Assembly (NCBI RefSeq): GCF_025751495.1
Contig: NZ_JAOWKZ010000001.1
Location: 565,920 to 629,919, forward strand
Origin: Albidovulum litorale
GTDB taxonomy: Bacteria; Pseudomonadota; Alphaproteobacteria; Rhodobacterales; Rhodobacteraceae
Direction of reading: 5' to 3'
Length of the DNA stretch: 64,000 bases
Part shown: positions 1 to 7,675 of the stretch, one piece after another
How positions within the stretch are numbered: the stretch's first letter is position 1
Layout of the letters: each line of letters opens with the position of its first letter
The notes under the pieces: generated by a model
The model's input: only the letters and a program-made list of their open reading frames with translations
Databases searched by the model: none
What the model was told of the DNA's origin: nothing
Program-made: the position numbers and the translations under genes

Positions 1-8
1 TCGGCCAT
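1..8 (-). CDS. 5' end of an unidentified minus-strand gene
   Basis: The first bases read, on the minus strand, a GGAGA ribosome-binding site (around 14-18) followed seven bases later by ATG GCC GA, so a gene diverging from pgk probably starts here and runs out of the window. Only Met-Ala and part of a third codon are visible, so no function can be read from the sequence. From memory, cyclophilin-type peptidyl-prolyl isomerase genes often lie divergent to pgk in this family, but that is only a guess. Confidence 0.4.
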
Positions 9-160
9 GTCGGTCTCCTTGACTGTTGCGGGGGAACCTAGTGCGGGCGGACGCCCAAGAAAAGGGCAAAGCGCGCGTGTCGGTTGACCTTCGCCTATGG
101 TTCGGGCGATCTGGCGGATAAATCGTCAATTCGACCCGCCCGCCCGAAAGGATTCGCCCG

Positions 161-1348
161 ATGAGCTGGAAAACCCTCGACGACATGGACTTCAACGGCA
201 AGGTCGCCCTCGTCCGGGTCGATATCAACGTGCCGGTAGAAGCGGGCCGCGTCACCGACGCGACCCGCATCGAAAAGATCGTGCCGACCGTGAAGGCCAT
301 TCAGGAAAAGGGCGGCAAGGTCGTGCTGCTCGCCCATTTCGGCCGCCCCAAGGGGCAGGTCGTGCCGGAAATGAGCCTTCGGGTGACCTTGCCCGCGCTG
401 GAAGCGGCGCTCGGCCAGAAAGTCGCCTTCGCCGAGGATTGCATCGGCGGCCCGGCCAAGAAAGCCGTCGCGGCGATGGCGCCGGGCGACGTTCTCCTTC
501 TGGAAAACACCCGGTTCCATGCGGGCGAGGAAAAGAATGACCCGGCGATGGCCGCCTCGCTCGCGGCGCTTGGGCAGGTCTATGTCAATGACGCGTTCTC
601 GGCCGCGCACCGGGCCCATGCCTCGACCGAGGGCATCGCGCATCTGATGGCCTCCTGCGCGGGGCGGCTGATGGCGGCGGAACTGAAGGCGCTGGACGCC
701 GCCCTTGGTGATCCCGTTCGGCCCGTCGTGGCGGTCGTCGGCGGGGCCAAGGTCTCGACCAAGCTCGACCTTCTCGGCAACCTTGTTGAAAAGGTCAACC
801 ATCTGGTGATCGGCGGCGGAATGGCCAATACCTTCCTTGTCGCGCAGGGGATCGAGGTCGGTGCGTCCTTGGCCGAGCGCGACATGGCTGACACCGCCCG
901 CGCGATCCTTGCCAAGGCGGAAGAAGAAGGCTGCGCCATCCACCTGCCGACCGATGTCGTGGTCGCGCGGGAATTCAAGGCGGGTGCGGCGAACGAAACA
1001 GTCGCTGTCGATGCTTGTCCCGCAGATGCGATGATCCTCGATGCCGGTCCAGAGACGGTCGCCGCCATCGCTGATGTCTTCACCGCCTGCCGGACGCTGA
1101 TCTGGAACGGCCCCCTTGGCGCCTTCGAGATCGAGCCCTTCGATGCCGCGACCAACGCCGCGGCGGCCAAGGCGGCGGAGCTGACTAAGGCGGGCCACCT
1201 GACCTCCGTCGCCGGTGGCGGGGATACGGTGTCAGCGCTGAACAAGGCCGGTGTCGCCGGAGATTTCAGCTATATCTCCACCGCAGGCGGCGCGTTCCTG
1301 GAATGGATGGAGGGCAAGACCCTTCCCGGCGTCGCAGCCCTTGACTGA
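161..1348 (+). CDS. pgk: phosphoglycerate kinase
   Basis: Cytosolic glycolytic/gluconeogenic enzyme that transfers phosphate from 1,3-bisphosphoglycerate to ADP. The 395-residue product has the normal family length. It shows the N-terminal substrate motif VRVDINVP (about residues 18-25), the conserved [10 protein letters not shown] block, the [10 protein letters not shown] segment, and the C-terminal nucleotide loop with GGGDTVSAL. The start is supported by AAAGGA eight bases upstream. Its stop codon overlaps the TTG start of the following acetyltransferase gene, which implies translational coupling. A TTGACC hexamer at 84-89 may be a -35 element, but no convincing -10 was seen. Confidence 0.98.
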   Translation: MSWKTLDDMDFNGKVALVRVDINVPVEAGRVTDATRIEKIVPTVKAIQEKGGKVVLLAHFGRPKGQVVPEMSLRVTLPALEAALGQKVAFAEDCIGGPAKKAVAAMAPGDVLLLENTRFHAGEEKNDPAMAASLAALGQVYVNDAFSAAHRAHASTEGIAHLMASCAGRLMAAELKALDAALGDPVRPVVAVVGGAKVSTKLDLLGNLVEKVNHLVIGGGMANTFLVAQGIEVGASLAERDMADTARAILAKAEEEGCAIHLPTDVVVAREFKAGAANETVAVDACPADAMILDAGPETVAAIADVFTACRTLIWNGPLGAFEIEPFDAATNAAAAKAAELTKAGHLTSVAGGGDTVSALNKAGVAGDFSYISTAGGAFLEWMEGKTLPGVAALD

Positions 1349-1865
1349 TCTCGTCCGCACCCGCCCGGCGCGCCCCGATGATGCCGGGGCGATGTGCGCG
1401 ATTCTCAACGCGATCATCGCAAAGGGCGGAACAACGGCCCATCAAAGACCGTTTGACGAAGCACGGATGCTGGCGCATTACATCCGCCCGCCGCGCCTGA
1501 TTTCCTGCACCGTGGCCGAGGATGCGGGTCGCCTTCTGGGCTTTCAGCACCTCGAATGGTGCGATCCCGACTGGCCCGGTCCGGGAAAGCTGCCCGCCGA
1601 TTGGGCGGTCATTGCAAGTTTCGTCGCCGACGGCGAGCAGGGTCGTGGCATCGGCAAGGCGCTGTGGTCCGTAACCCGGATCGCTGCCGAGACTGCAGGC
1701 GTCCGCACGATCGACGCGACCATTCGAACCGATAACACCGCAGGGCTCAGATACTATAGCGGGAGCGGGTTTGCCGATTACGACCGGCTCGTCGCGCTGC
1801 CGTTGCGGGATGGAACCAGGGTGGACCGGCAGCGCAAGCGTTTCGACCTGCCGCCCCGGGGGTAA
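1341..1865 (+). CDS. GNAT family N-acetyltransferase
   Basis: Predicted acetyl-CoA-dependent N-acetyltransferase of the phosphinothricin/Pat-like GNAT branch, 174 residues. The likely start is TTG at 1341, overlapping the last codons of pgk; it places the usual opening ([11 protein letters not shown]) at the N terminus, whereas an upstream ATG at 1251 would read through pgk in another frame. The acetyl-CoA loop appears as [11 protein letters not shown], followed by the [17 protein letters not shown] segment typical of the fold's C-terminal half. The substrate cannot be predicted; small amines or amino-acid analogues are usual. The TAA stop sits inside a 28-base palindrome. Confidence 0.85.
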   Translation: MTDLVRTRPARPDDAGAMCAILNAIIAKGGTTAHQRPFDEARMLAHYIRPPRLISCTVAEDAGRLLGFQHLEWCDPDWPGPGKLPADWAVIASFVADGEQGRGIGKALWSVTRIAAETAGVRTIDATIRTDNTAGLRYYSGSGFADYDRLVALPLRDGTRVDRQRKRFDLPPRG

Positions 1866-1888
1866 GGTGGGTTTGAACCCACCTTACC
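1861..1888. repeat. dispersed palindrome, copy 1 (terminator-like)
   Basis: Perfect inverted repeat with 13-bp arms (GGTAAGGTGGGTT) separated by TG. It contains the stop codon of the acetyltransferase and lies between convergent genes. A second copy with the same core lies at 31386-31406, also just after a stop codon. There is no T-run, so it may be a bidirectional transcript-stabilising or weak terminating hairpin. Confidence 0.7.
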
Positions 1889-1903
1889 GGGCAAGTCAAA
1901 ATG

Positions 1904-2338
1904 TTACCGGGCGTTGTCGACGGGAATGTCGAGCGTGACCTCCCCGGCTTTCTCGAATGTCAGGGTAACGGTCACGCTGCCCCCATTTTTCGGACGCTCC
2001 GCAAGCCCCATGAACATCACGTGATCGCCCCCGCGCTGCAGCGCATGGGTGCCTCCGGCCGGGACCTCAAAGCCTTCGGGCACATGCATCATCTGCATCA
2101 CCCCGTCGCTGCCGGTCCTGTGGGTGTGCAGTTCGACCCGTTCGGCGATATCCGAGGCGACACCGACCAGCCGGTCGGACTCCGCCCCATGGTTCTCGAT
2201 CTGCATAAAGGCCGCGCCCGCCATGGCGCCGGGCATGAACCGGGCATAGGCGTCGGTCACGGTGATTGTATCTGCCGCGAATGCGGGCATTGCGAAGGCG
2301 ACCGCCACGGCGGTCAGGGTGGATTTCAGGAATGTCAT
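1904..2338 (-). CDS. periplasmic copper chaperone PCu(A)C
   Basis: Periplasmic copper-binding protein of the PCuAC (DUF461) family, which delivers Cu(I) to cytochrome oxidase CuA or CuB centres. The 144-residue product begins with a clear signal peptide (cleavage near A21-A22). It carries the family copper motif in exact spacing: H73, ten residues, M84, 21 residues, H106-x-M108. It follows, 33 bases downstream, a DUF2946-like gene on the same strand, a pairing often seen with this family, so the two are probably one operon. It converges on the acetyltransferase gene. Confidence 0.93.
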   Translation of the reverse strand: MTFLKSTLTAVAVAFAMPAFAADTITVTDAYARFMPGAMAGAAFMQIENHGAESDRLVGVASDIAERVELHTHRTGSDGVMQMMHVPEGFEVPAGGTHALQRGGDHVMFMGLAERPKNGGSVTVTLTFEKAGEVTLDIPVDNAR

Positions 2339-2371
2339 CTTTTTCTCCTAGGTTTCAGTCTGATGGTTGGA

Positions 2372-2728
2372 TCAGGCTGAAACCGGAGGGGCCCGCGCCC
2401 GCGATACCGGAGGCGCGTGGAATGTCGAAGACACGCCGTAAGAAACCACGACCTTCTCGGCCCGAACGACGGGTCGTTCAGGGTCTGGCGCGGTCAGCAC
2501 ATGGGCCGACAGAACCGACGCCACAAGGTCGGGGCAGAAATGGCTCTCGCCGGTGGGATTACCATCGGCGTCGAGCGTGACCTGAACCAGACCGCCGCCC
2601 GAGCAGAGCACCACCACCTGCCCCGCCACGGAGACCTGACCCCGCGCGGTCGCGGCAGCAAGGCTCATCGCCGTCACGGCGACGACGAGAATCAGGGCAA
2701 TCGCCTTGCGGAGCGGAAGGAAGATCAT
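2372..2728 (-). CDS. DUF2946-like membrane/secreted protein
   Basis: A 118-residue protein with an N-terminal hydrophobic segment (about residues 8-26, signal peptide or anchor), then a short domain with a CSGGG turn at C42 and an HFCPDL motif at C65. The arrangement (Cys, a DADGNP segment, then Cys-Pro) resembles the DUF2946 family, although the usual second Cys of CPDC is Leu here. The protein sits directly upstream of the PCuAC copper chaperone gene, suggesting a role in copper handling or oxidase assembly, but no biochemical function is known to me. The family call is from memory of the motif, not a search. Confidence 0.7.
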   Translation of the reverse strand: MIFLPLRKAIALILVVAVTAMSLAAATARGQVSVAGQVVVLCSGGGLVQVTLDADGNPTGESHFCPDLVASVLSAHVLTAPDPERPVVRAEKVVVSYGVSSTFHAPPVSRARAPPVSA

Positions 2729-3010
2729 AGCCGGAACCTAGAGGCGGGTGTGGGGATTGAAAAGGCCCGCGCCAATCGGTAGCAGAGTGGGGGGAAACGC
2801 CCCGGTTTCAGTTGTTTGGCTGGAACGGTGGTGAATTCGGTTAAGCCCCACACGATAAGCAGCGGTCGGACTCGGGACGAAACGGACCTTGCCGCATGCA
2901 CAACGTTAGCCGGGCGGGCGCCTGCCCGTGGGGTGGCGCGGCAACCAGTATTCAATACAATTTATGGCAGCAAAACCCCTCTGACCTCATGCGAGGCGCG
3001 CGGTTACAAA

Positions 3011-3040
3011 AGCGCCAGCCCGCCGGGACGGGCAGGCGCT
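3011..3040 (-). terminator. orphan intrinsic terminator-like hairpin
   Basis: On the minus strand AGCGCC-x-GCCCG pairs with CGGGC-x-GGCGCT around a six-base loop, an 11-bp stem with one A/A or T/T mismatch, followed by TTTTG. It lies about 100 bases beyond the rpmG terminator and belongs to no visible gene. Confidence 0.55.
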
Positions 3041-3143
3041 CGGCCGGCGCCTTCGGCTTGTTCCGGGCGAAAAGGGTCGTACGCGCCAAATTCCGCAACG
3101 GGCTCAGAGCAAGCCTGTGCGATTTCCAGACTTTCAAAAGGAA

Positions 3144-3165
3144 AGGCCGCGCAATTGCGCGGCCT
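3144..3165 (-). terminator. intrinsic terminator of rpmG
   Basis: Perfect palindrome with arms AGGCCGCGCAA, followed on the minus strand by TTTCCTTTT. It lies 25 bases after the rpmG stop codon. Confidence 0.85.
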
Positions 3166-3190
3166 AACTATCCCTCGGGATCGGCAGATC

Positions 3191-3358
3191 TTACTTGATC
3201 TTGCCTTCCTTGTATTCGACATGCTCACGCTTGACCGGGTCGTACTTACGCACAACCATCTTTTCAGTCATGGTGCGGGCATTCTTCTTGGTCACGTAGA
3301 AGTGCCCGGTGCCCGCCGTCGAGTTCAGACGGATCTTGATCGTCGTCGGCTTCGCCAT
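3191..3358 (-). CDS. rpmG: 50S ribosomal protein L33
   Basis: Small ribosomal protein of the large subunit, 55 residues. The translation opens [20 protein letters not shown] and continues with [10 protein letters not shown] and the [11 protein letters not shown] segment, which is the normal L33 pattern in alphaproteobacteria. It lacks the CxxC zinc pair found in some L33 paralogues, so it is the zinc-independent form. It is a single-gene unit with its own intrinsic terminator. Confidence 0.96.
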   Translation of the reverse strand: MAKPTTIKIRLNSTAGTGHFYVTKKNARTMTEKMVVRKYDPVKREHVEYKEGKIK

Positions 3359-3490
3359 AGTCGTTCTCCACTAGCCGGACGGCAGCGCCGCCCGAGAAAT
3401 CCTTGAAGCCCGCCTTTTACTGGTCTTCCCGGCCGTGTCAACCACCTCTTCGCATCGGATCGCGACTCTGGCGGAGAGGCTTCCGGAGCC

Positions 3491-4237
3491 TCAGTTCCAG
3501 ACCTGCGCGCGGAACTCCCAAGGCGATACTCCATTGCCGTCCTTGTCAGCCGCCTCGAAATGCTCCCGCGCGACTGCGATAAACTCCGCGCGCGTCACCA
3601 CACCGTCACCATCGCCGTCCATCGGGTCGAAGCGGGCTTTCTTGCGAGCCTGCCGCGCCTCCTCGGCGGCCGGATTGAAACCGCCGCCCCACCCCATCCG
3701 GGTGGCCATGTATTCATCAGGCGTGAGCCCGCCATCATCGTCAAGGTCGAGCGCGCTGAACACCGCCTCGGCATGGTCGGCAGCCTCCTCGGCGGTGACG
3801 GTGCCGTTCTGGTCGCGGTCGACCTGCGCAAAGCCACCGCGGCCGGGCATCATCGGTCCCGGCCCGAACCCGCCGCCCCAACCGGGCGTGCCACCCCAGC
3901 CATGCATCATGCCGGGCCCCGGCATCCCGCCGCCCCAGCCCGGCATCCCGCCGCCCCAGCCGGGAGCCATGCCCCAATGCGGCATGTCGTCCCAGTCGGG
4001 ATGTTCGCCCGGCACGCCCCAGCCCGGGCCCATGCCCCAGCCCATGCCGCCGTGCGGGGCGAACCAGCCCCAACCCTGCGGCGCATCTCCCTGCGGCGCC
4101 ATCATGCCGTAGCCCGGCCCGCCCTGCCCCGGACCCATTCCATAGCCCATCCCGTAACGGGACCCGGTTTGCGCCTGCAGACCCGGAGCGGCGACACACG
4201 CGGCGACAAGCACGGCTACGAACGATTGCATCTGCAT
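3491..4237 (-). CDS. secreted Met/Trp/Gly-rich EF-hand protein
   Basis: A 248-residue exported protein. The start at 4237 is chosen because AAAGGAAC lies just upstream and a signal peptide (to about A22) follows. Residues 28-135 are a low-complexity tract dominated by Gly, Trp, Met, Pro and His (GYGMGPG, GWGGGMP, PHWGM). It is followed by EF-hand loops at about 140-151 (DRDQNGTVTAEE), 164-175 (DLDDDGGLTPDE), 207-218 (DGDGDGVVTRAE) and a slightly shortened one at 231-242. The EF-hands should bind calcium; the Met/His/Trp tract could bind a soft metal such as copper, which is inference. A perfect FNR-type box lies 66 bases upstream of the start. No named family is recognised. Confidence 0.8.
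   Translation of the reverse strand: MQMQSFVAVLVAACVAAPGLQAQTGSRYGMGYGMGPGQGGPGYGMMAPQGDAPQGWGWFAPHGGMGWGMGPGWGVPGEHPDWDDMPHWGMAPGWGGGMPGWGGGMPGPGMMHGWGGTPGWGGGFGPGPMMPGRGGFAQVDRDQNGTVTAEEAADHAEAVFSALDLDDDGGLTPDEYMATRMGWGGGFNPAAEEARQARKKARFDPMDGDGDGVVTRAEFIAVAREHFEAADKDGNGVSPWEFRAQVWN
3918..3959 (-). repeat. two tandem 21-bp repeats inside the EF-hand gene
   Basis: Two perfect 21-base copies (3918-3938 and 3939-3959) encode consecutive GWGGGMP units of the low-complexity tract, a sign of repeat expansion. Confidence 0.85.
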
Positions 4238-4302
4238 CGGAGTTCCTTTCGCGATTGCGACTAAAGTCGCTGACATGAAAGACCCGCCCGTTCGCATCGG
4301 TG

Positions 4303-4316
4303 TTGATCTGCATCAA
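4303..4316. promoter_or_regulatory. FNR/FixK-type operator
   Basis: TTGATCTGCATCAA is a perfect match to the TTGAT-N4-ATCAA consensus of FNR/FnrL/FixK regulators. Its centre is 73 bases upstream of the EF-hand gene start. If centred at -41.5, transcription would begin near 4268 and leave a leader of about 30 bases, a normal class II geometry. Confidence 0.7.
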
Positions 4317-4402
4317 CGACGCAGATCACGCTTGCGTGCGCGCGAAAACCGGCACGATCGCGAAATGCGCCGACCTCGAAGGAAATGCAGTCGCGGCGGC
4401 GC

Positions 4403-5107
4403 CTATCGGCCGGGTGCGGGCCGCCCCATCGCCGCATGGAGCCGGGTGCGCGCGGCCATGTCGAGTCCGAGCGCCGTGGCCAGCTGGTCGAGATAGGCCT
4501 GCTCCCCCGGCGTGTCGAGCCGGATCGCCATCAGCGATGACGAATAGACCTGTTCGCGCATCGAAGCACCCGCCGCCTCGGCCATCGCCATGGCGTCAAG
4601 CGGCCGGTCAAGCTCGGCCTCGACAAAGGCGATCTCTTCGTCGCTGGCATCGGTGAGGTGGTCTAGGATCTTCGCCCGCTCCTCGGCGTCGATCTCGCCA
4701 TCGGCCTTCGCGGCCTGGATCATCGCGCGGATCATCAGACGGGCGTTTTCCTCGGCGATGGGAGAGGCGGGCGAAGCACCTGTCATCGCCTCCATCATGT
4801 CGCCCATCGCCTTGCCGCCTGCGGTGGCCGCACTGGTCATGGAGCCGATCAGACTGCCGATGCCGGCCTCGGCTGCCTCGGAGGCACCGCCGAACTGTTC
4901 GTACATCTGCCGCACCATCTTCGCGCCGCCGGGCAGACCCATCTTCTCGGCCTGCTGGCCCCACTGATCGACTGCACCGCCCGGCTCCCCGGCCTGTTTC
5001 AGCGCCTCCCTGACGCCCTCCATCCCACCCGCTTTGCGATACTTGTCATAACCGCGCGCGGCGGCGAAACCGACGGCGAGCGTGGCAAGGGTCTTTACGA
5101 AACTCAT
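4403..5107 (-). CDS. DUF533/TerB-fold protein
   Basis: A 234-residue protein starting at the ATG at 5107, preceded by AGAGAGG. Residues 1-20 are hydrophobic (MSFVKTLATLAVGFAAARGY) and may anchor it to the inner membrane. The middle is Gly/Ala/Met-rich, and the C-terminal half (from about 115) has the acidic helical pattern of DUF533/YebE-like TerB-fold domains (ARLMIRAMIQAAKADGEIDAEERAKI), which places DGEID as a likely metal-binding turn. Function is unknown. It is the gene immediately upstream of the EF-hand gene on the same strand, but the FNR box between them suggests separate transcription. Confidence 0.8.
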   Translation of the reverse strand: MSFVKTLATLAVGFAAARGYDKYRKAGGMEGVREALKQAGEPGGAVDQWGQQAEKMGLPGGAKMVRQMYEQFGGASEAAEAGIGSLIGSMTSAATAGGKAMGDMMEAMTGASPASPIAEENARLMIRAMIQAAKADGEIDAEERAKILDHLTDASDEEIAFVEAELDRPLDAMAMAEAAGASMREQVYSSSLMAIRLDTPGEQAYLDQLATALGLDMAARTRLHAAMGRPAPGR

Positions 5108-5365
5108 GGCAAACCTCTCTGACGAACCACGGCCATGATACCTCAATCCTCGGTTGGTGCACCGGAAATTGCCGATCTCTCCTTCCCTTCGGTCGCGTTA
5201 CCCGAAAACGAACCGATCAAACTCCGCCCGGCAGCGACCAAAAATCTCCGAAAGGTAGTCGACGGCGACACGTATCACGGTCGGCACCGGAGTTCGACGG
5301 ACAAGGACCATGGGGTCCGACTGCTCAACCGTCTCGCACCCGGGCAGCTGTGACACCGTCGCAGC

Positions 5366-6301
5366 CTACAAGCTTTCATCCGGCACTGCCGCGCCGCGCG
5401 TCGGCGTATTGCGGCCTTTGAACCACTCCCGGATGAAATCGAGGAACACCCGAATTCGGGTCGCCATAAGGTGACGGTGCGCATAAACCGCGAAAACCGA
5501 TTGAGGTTCAGTCTGAAACCCGGGCAGAACCTGGATCAGCCGCCCCGCCGAAATCTCCGGCTCGGCAATGTAATCGTGCATGAGCGAGAGGCCATGCCCT
5601 GCCAGAACTGCCCCAAGCTGGGCACGGAAGGCATCAACGCTGAACCCTTCGGGGACACGGTATTCGACAGGACCGTCCGGCGTCTGGAGGGTGTGAACGT
5701 GACCCCAACTACCCGTGAAAAGCTTTACAATTGGGCGTCCTTTCAGTTCCTCCAGATCGGTCGGACAGCCGTGCGCGCTCACGTAACCGGGTGCTGCAAC
5801 GAAAATAAGCCGGTAGTCGAGGACCTTGATCGCCTGAAGCGTGGAGTCGGGCAGCCCGCCAACGCCTATGCGAAACGCGATATCCACATGTTCCTGAATG
5901 AGGTCCACGGTCCGGTTTGAAATACCGAGTTGAACTTGAACGCCCGGATGCTTGCCAAGAAACGCCGCGATGGCCGGCGGCAGCAGTTCATTGCCAAAAG
6001 CGACCGACGAACTGAGCGTGATCCGGCCACTCAGGACACGGTGACGCGCTCGCATCATCTCTCTTAGCGCATCAATTTCATCCAGTATCGCCTCGCCTCT
6101 TTGCAAGAAGACCTGTCCCTCTTCAGTTAGCGCGAGACGCCGCGTGCTGCGGTTGAAGAGGCGAACCCCGAGGTTGGATTCGAGATCCGACACGATCCTG
6201 CTTACCGAGGGCGGCGACAGATTGAGCGCGCGGCCCGCTGCCGCGAAGCTTCCCTGATAGACGATCTCGCCCATCACCCTCATGGCCAGAAGCATATCCA
6301 T
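5366..6301 (-). CDS. LysR-family transcriptional regulator
   Basis: DNA-binding regulator of 311 residues. The N-terminal winged helix-turn-helix (about 1-60) includes GSFAAAGRALNLSPPSVSRIVSDLESNLGVRLF, written here only in part as its key SFAAAGRALNLSPPSVSR stretch, and RLFNRSTRRLALTEEG. A LysR substrate-binding domain follows (about 90-295). It belongs to the CrgA/AaeR-like group by general appearance. Base composition and codon use are less GC-rich than in flanking genes, suggesting acquisition. An AT-rich intergenic region with a TATTCCA/TGGAATA dyad lies just upstream. The ligand and targets are unknown; the only adjacent divergent ORF is a small hypothetical. Confidence 0.92.
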   Translation of the reverse strand: MDMLLAMRVMGEIVYQGSFAAAGRALNLSPPSVSRIVSDLESNLGVRLFNRSTRRLALTEEGQVFLQRGEAILDEIDALREMMRARHRVLSGRITLSSSVAFGNELLPPAIAAFLGKHPGVQVQLGISNRTVDLIQEHVDIAFRIGVGGLPDSTLQAIKVLDYRLIFVAAPGYVSAHGCPTDLEELKGRPIVKLFTGSWGHVHTLQTPDGPVEYRVPEGFSVDAFRAQLGAVLAGHGLSLMHDYIAEPEISAGRLIQVLPGFQTEPQSVFAVYAHRHLMATRIRVFLDFIREWFKGRNTPTRGAAVPDESL

Positions 6302-6313
6302 GACAGTTTATAT

Positions 6314-6332
6314 TATTCCATATTTTGGAATA
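6314..6332. promoter_or_regulatory. candidate LysR operator dyad
   Basis: TATTCCA and TGGAATA form a perfect inverted repeat with a five-base spacer, 13 bases upstream of the LysR start, in an AT-rich stretch (about 6300-6370) unlike the rest of the window. It contains T-N11-A, the LysR-type signature, so autoregulation is plausible. Confidence 0.5.
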
Positions 6333-6423
6333 GTAAATGCCGTATATACTCAATTATATTGTAATACTGATCGACATATCCTTCTTCCATCAGCAGTCAT
6401 AAGGCCCGAGGAGGGAAGTCGCG

Positions 6424-6675
6424 ATGTTCGAATATGACACAAGCCATGTCTCCACGAGTTCACGGAACGAAAACCCGCAATGTCGCCATGGTATCGCGCG
6501 CAAGGCCTATGTCGACCGCAAAACCGCACGGGTTCTCGGCGAAGACGCCCTGCGCCGGAAGGCGGACCGCTTGCGCCTGGTATCGACCTACTGGCCCTCA
6601 ATAGTTGGGTTCGCTCAACGCGTTGCCCGCGCACTCTTGCTCGGATCAGACGCCGAGGCCGGAGGTCGGCGTTGA
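6424..6675 (+). CDS. small hypothetical protein
   Basis: An 83-residue ORF divergent from the LysR gene, preceded by a strong GAGGAGGGAAG ribosome-binding site six bases before the ATG. The product is Arg-rich and basic with no recognisable motif, signal peptide or membrane segment. It ends close to the rnpB terminator, which is on the opposite strand. The good ribosome-binding site and divergent position next to a LysR gene favour a real gene; the lack of any familiar family argues for caution. It could also be a truncated remnant of an acquired target gene. Confidence 0.45.
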   Translation: MFEYDTSHVSTSSRNENPQCRHGIARKAYVDRKTARVLGEDALRRKADRLRLVSTYWPSIVGFAQRVARALLLGSDAEAGGRR

Positions 6676-6687
6676 AGGGCCAAGAAA

Positions 6688-6714
6688 AAACGGCGGCCCC
6701 GAGGACCGCCGTTT
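6688..6714 (-). terminator. intrinsic terminator of rnpB
   Basis: On the minus strand AAACGGCGGTCC pairs with the GGCCGCCGTTT side and is followed by a run of six T residues. It lies about 15 bases beyond the 3' end of the RNase P RNA. Confidence 0.85.
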
Positions 6715-6728
6715 CGTGCCGAAATCAT

Positions 6729-7129
6729 GCGCGGATGGCCTGTAAGCCGGATTCTGTCCACCCCGAACCTTGATCCGGGGCTGGATGACCATTCCTCTCG
6801 TCCCGCCGTTACCGGCGGGATCAAGCTGCCAACCCGGGCCTCTCGGGCTGAAGCGTCCCTGCGGTGATATCGGTTGCCCGATCAACCCGCGCGAGGCCCC
6901 TATTTGGCATTGCTCCCGGTGGGGCTTGCCGTGCCGGTCCTGTTGCCAGTCCCGCGGTGGGCTCTTACCCCACCGTTTCACCCTTACCTCCGCCGAAACG
7001 GGGGCGGTATATTCTCTGTGGCGCTTTCCCTCGGGTTTCCCCGGCCGGGCGTTACCCGGCACCGTTGCTTCATGGAGTCCGGACTTTCCTCGTCCCCCGA
7101 AGGGGCCGCGATCATCCGGCCATCCGCGC
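6729..7129 (-). ncRNA. rnpB: RNase P RNA, class A
   Basis: Catalytic RNA of ribonuclease P, which removes the 5' leader from precursor tRNAs. The minus strand carries the conserved P4 block GAGGAAAGTCCGGACTCCAT near the 5' end (about 7070-7092) and the matching 3' block ACAGAATCCGGCTTACAGG before the end. The two termini pair through a 12-bp P1 helix (GCGCGGATGGCC at 7129-7118 with GGCCATCCGCGC at 6740-6729), which sets the boundaries. A promoter and an intrinsic terminator flank it. All protein-like ORFs in this interval are artefacts of the structured RNA gene. Confidence 0.95.
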
Positions 7130-7136
7130 GGGATTG

Positions 7137-7165
7137 GAGGTATGCGCTGAATCTGGCCGCGTCAA
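7137..7165 (-). promoter_or_regulatory. rnpB promoter
   Basis: On the minus strand TTGACG (7165-7160) and TACCTC (7142-7137) are separated by exactly 17 bases, a good housekeeping sigma-factor promoter. It predicts initiation at about 7130, matching the 5' end given by the P1 helix. Confidence 0.7.
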
Positions 7166-7209
7166 CTGCGTTGCGGGCGTGTCTGCGCGCTCCACCTGAC
7201 CCGAATTGA

Positions 7210-7238
7210 AAAGGGCGGCGCCTTCGCGCCGCCCTTTC
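7210..7238 (-). terminator. intrinsic terminator of the cold-shock gene
   Basis: AAAGGGCGGCG and CGCCGCCCTTT form an 11-bp stem, ending in TTTTC on the minus strand, 28 bases after the cold-shock stop codon. Confidence 0.8.
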
Positions 7239-7265
7239 CGGAATGTCCGAACGTTGCCGTTCAGC

Positions 7266-7472
7266 TCAGGCGAGCTGAAGGTTCGTCGCCGATTCACGGC
7301 CGTCACGGCCGGCTTCGACGTCGAAGGTCACTTTCTGACCGTCGGCCAGTTCGCGGATGCCCGCACGCTCAAGCGCCGAGATGTGCACGAACACGTCTTT
7401 TTTGCCGCCATCGGGAGCAATGAAGCCAAAACCTTTGGTAGCGTTGAACCATTTCACGGAGCCAGTAGCCAT
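7266..7472 (-). CDS. cold-shock domain protein, CspA family
   Basis: A 68-residue single-stranded nucleic-acid-binding protein that works as an RNA chaperone. It shows the family opening [15 protein letters not shown] with RNP1 (KGFGFI), then RNP2 (VFVHISAL) and the C-terminal GRESATNLQ block. It is monocistronic with its own terminator. The roughly 200-base gap upstream (7473-7675) carries no gene and is long enough for a structured cold-responsive leader, which is usual for this family but not shown here. Confidence 0.95.
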   Translation of the reverse strand: MATGSVKWFNATKGFGFIAPDGGKKDVFVHISALERAGIRELADGQKVTFDVEAGRDGRESATNLQLA

Positions 7473-7675
7473 CGTGATATCTCCTGTTTAGTACCGCCCA
7501 CACAGCGCAGCGGTCCGGCGCAGTCAGTCACAATCGAAGAACTGAGGCCGGTAAGGGAGACAGTGGTCGAAAGAGGTAACGTCGCGGCCAGACATATGCA
7601 CTTTCGTACGCGATTTTGCAAGGATTATCGGTAACAAGGTGCGGGCAGGCCGGAACCTGCCCGCGCCGTGACGCA

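Larger units (their letters stand above)
2729..3190. other. 462-base gap with two minus-strand hairpins
   Basis: No convincing gene is present; the ORFs here lack ribosome-binding sites and family features. The stretch holds the rpmG terminator (3144-3165) and, further downstream on the minus strand, a second strong hairpin followed by TTTTG (3011-3040). A short untranslated RNA ending at that second hairpin is possible. Confidence 0.5.

Noticed and set aside
4238-4297. Upstream start of the EF-hand protein at 4297
   Set aside because: It would add 20 residues before the signal peptide and lacks a ribosome-binding site, whereas 4237 has AAAGGAAC.
6770-7209. Several overlapping ORFs inside the RNase P RNA gene
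   Set aside because: The interval is fully explained by rnpB with conserved core blocks, P1 helix, promoter and terminator.
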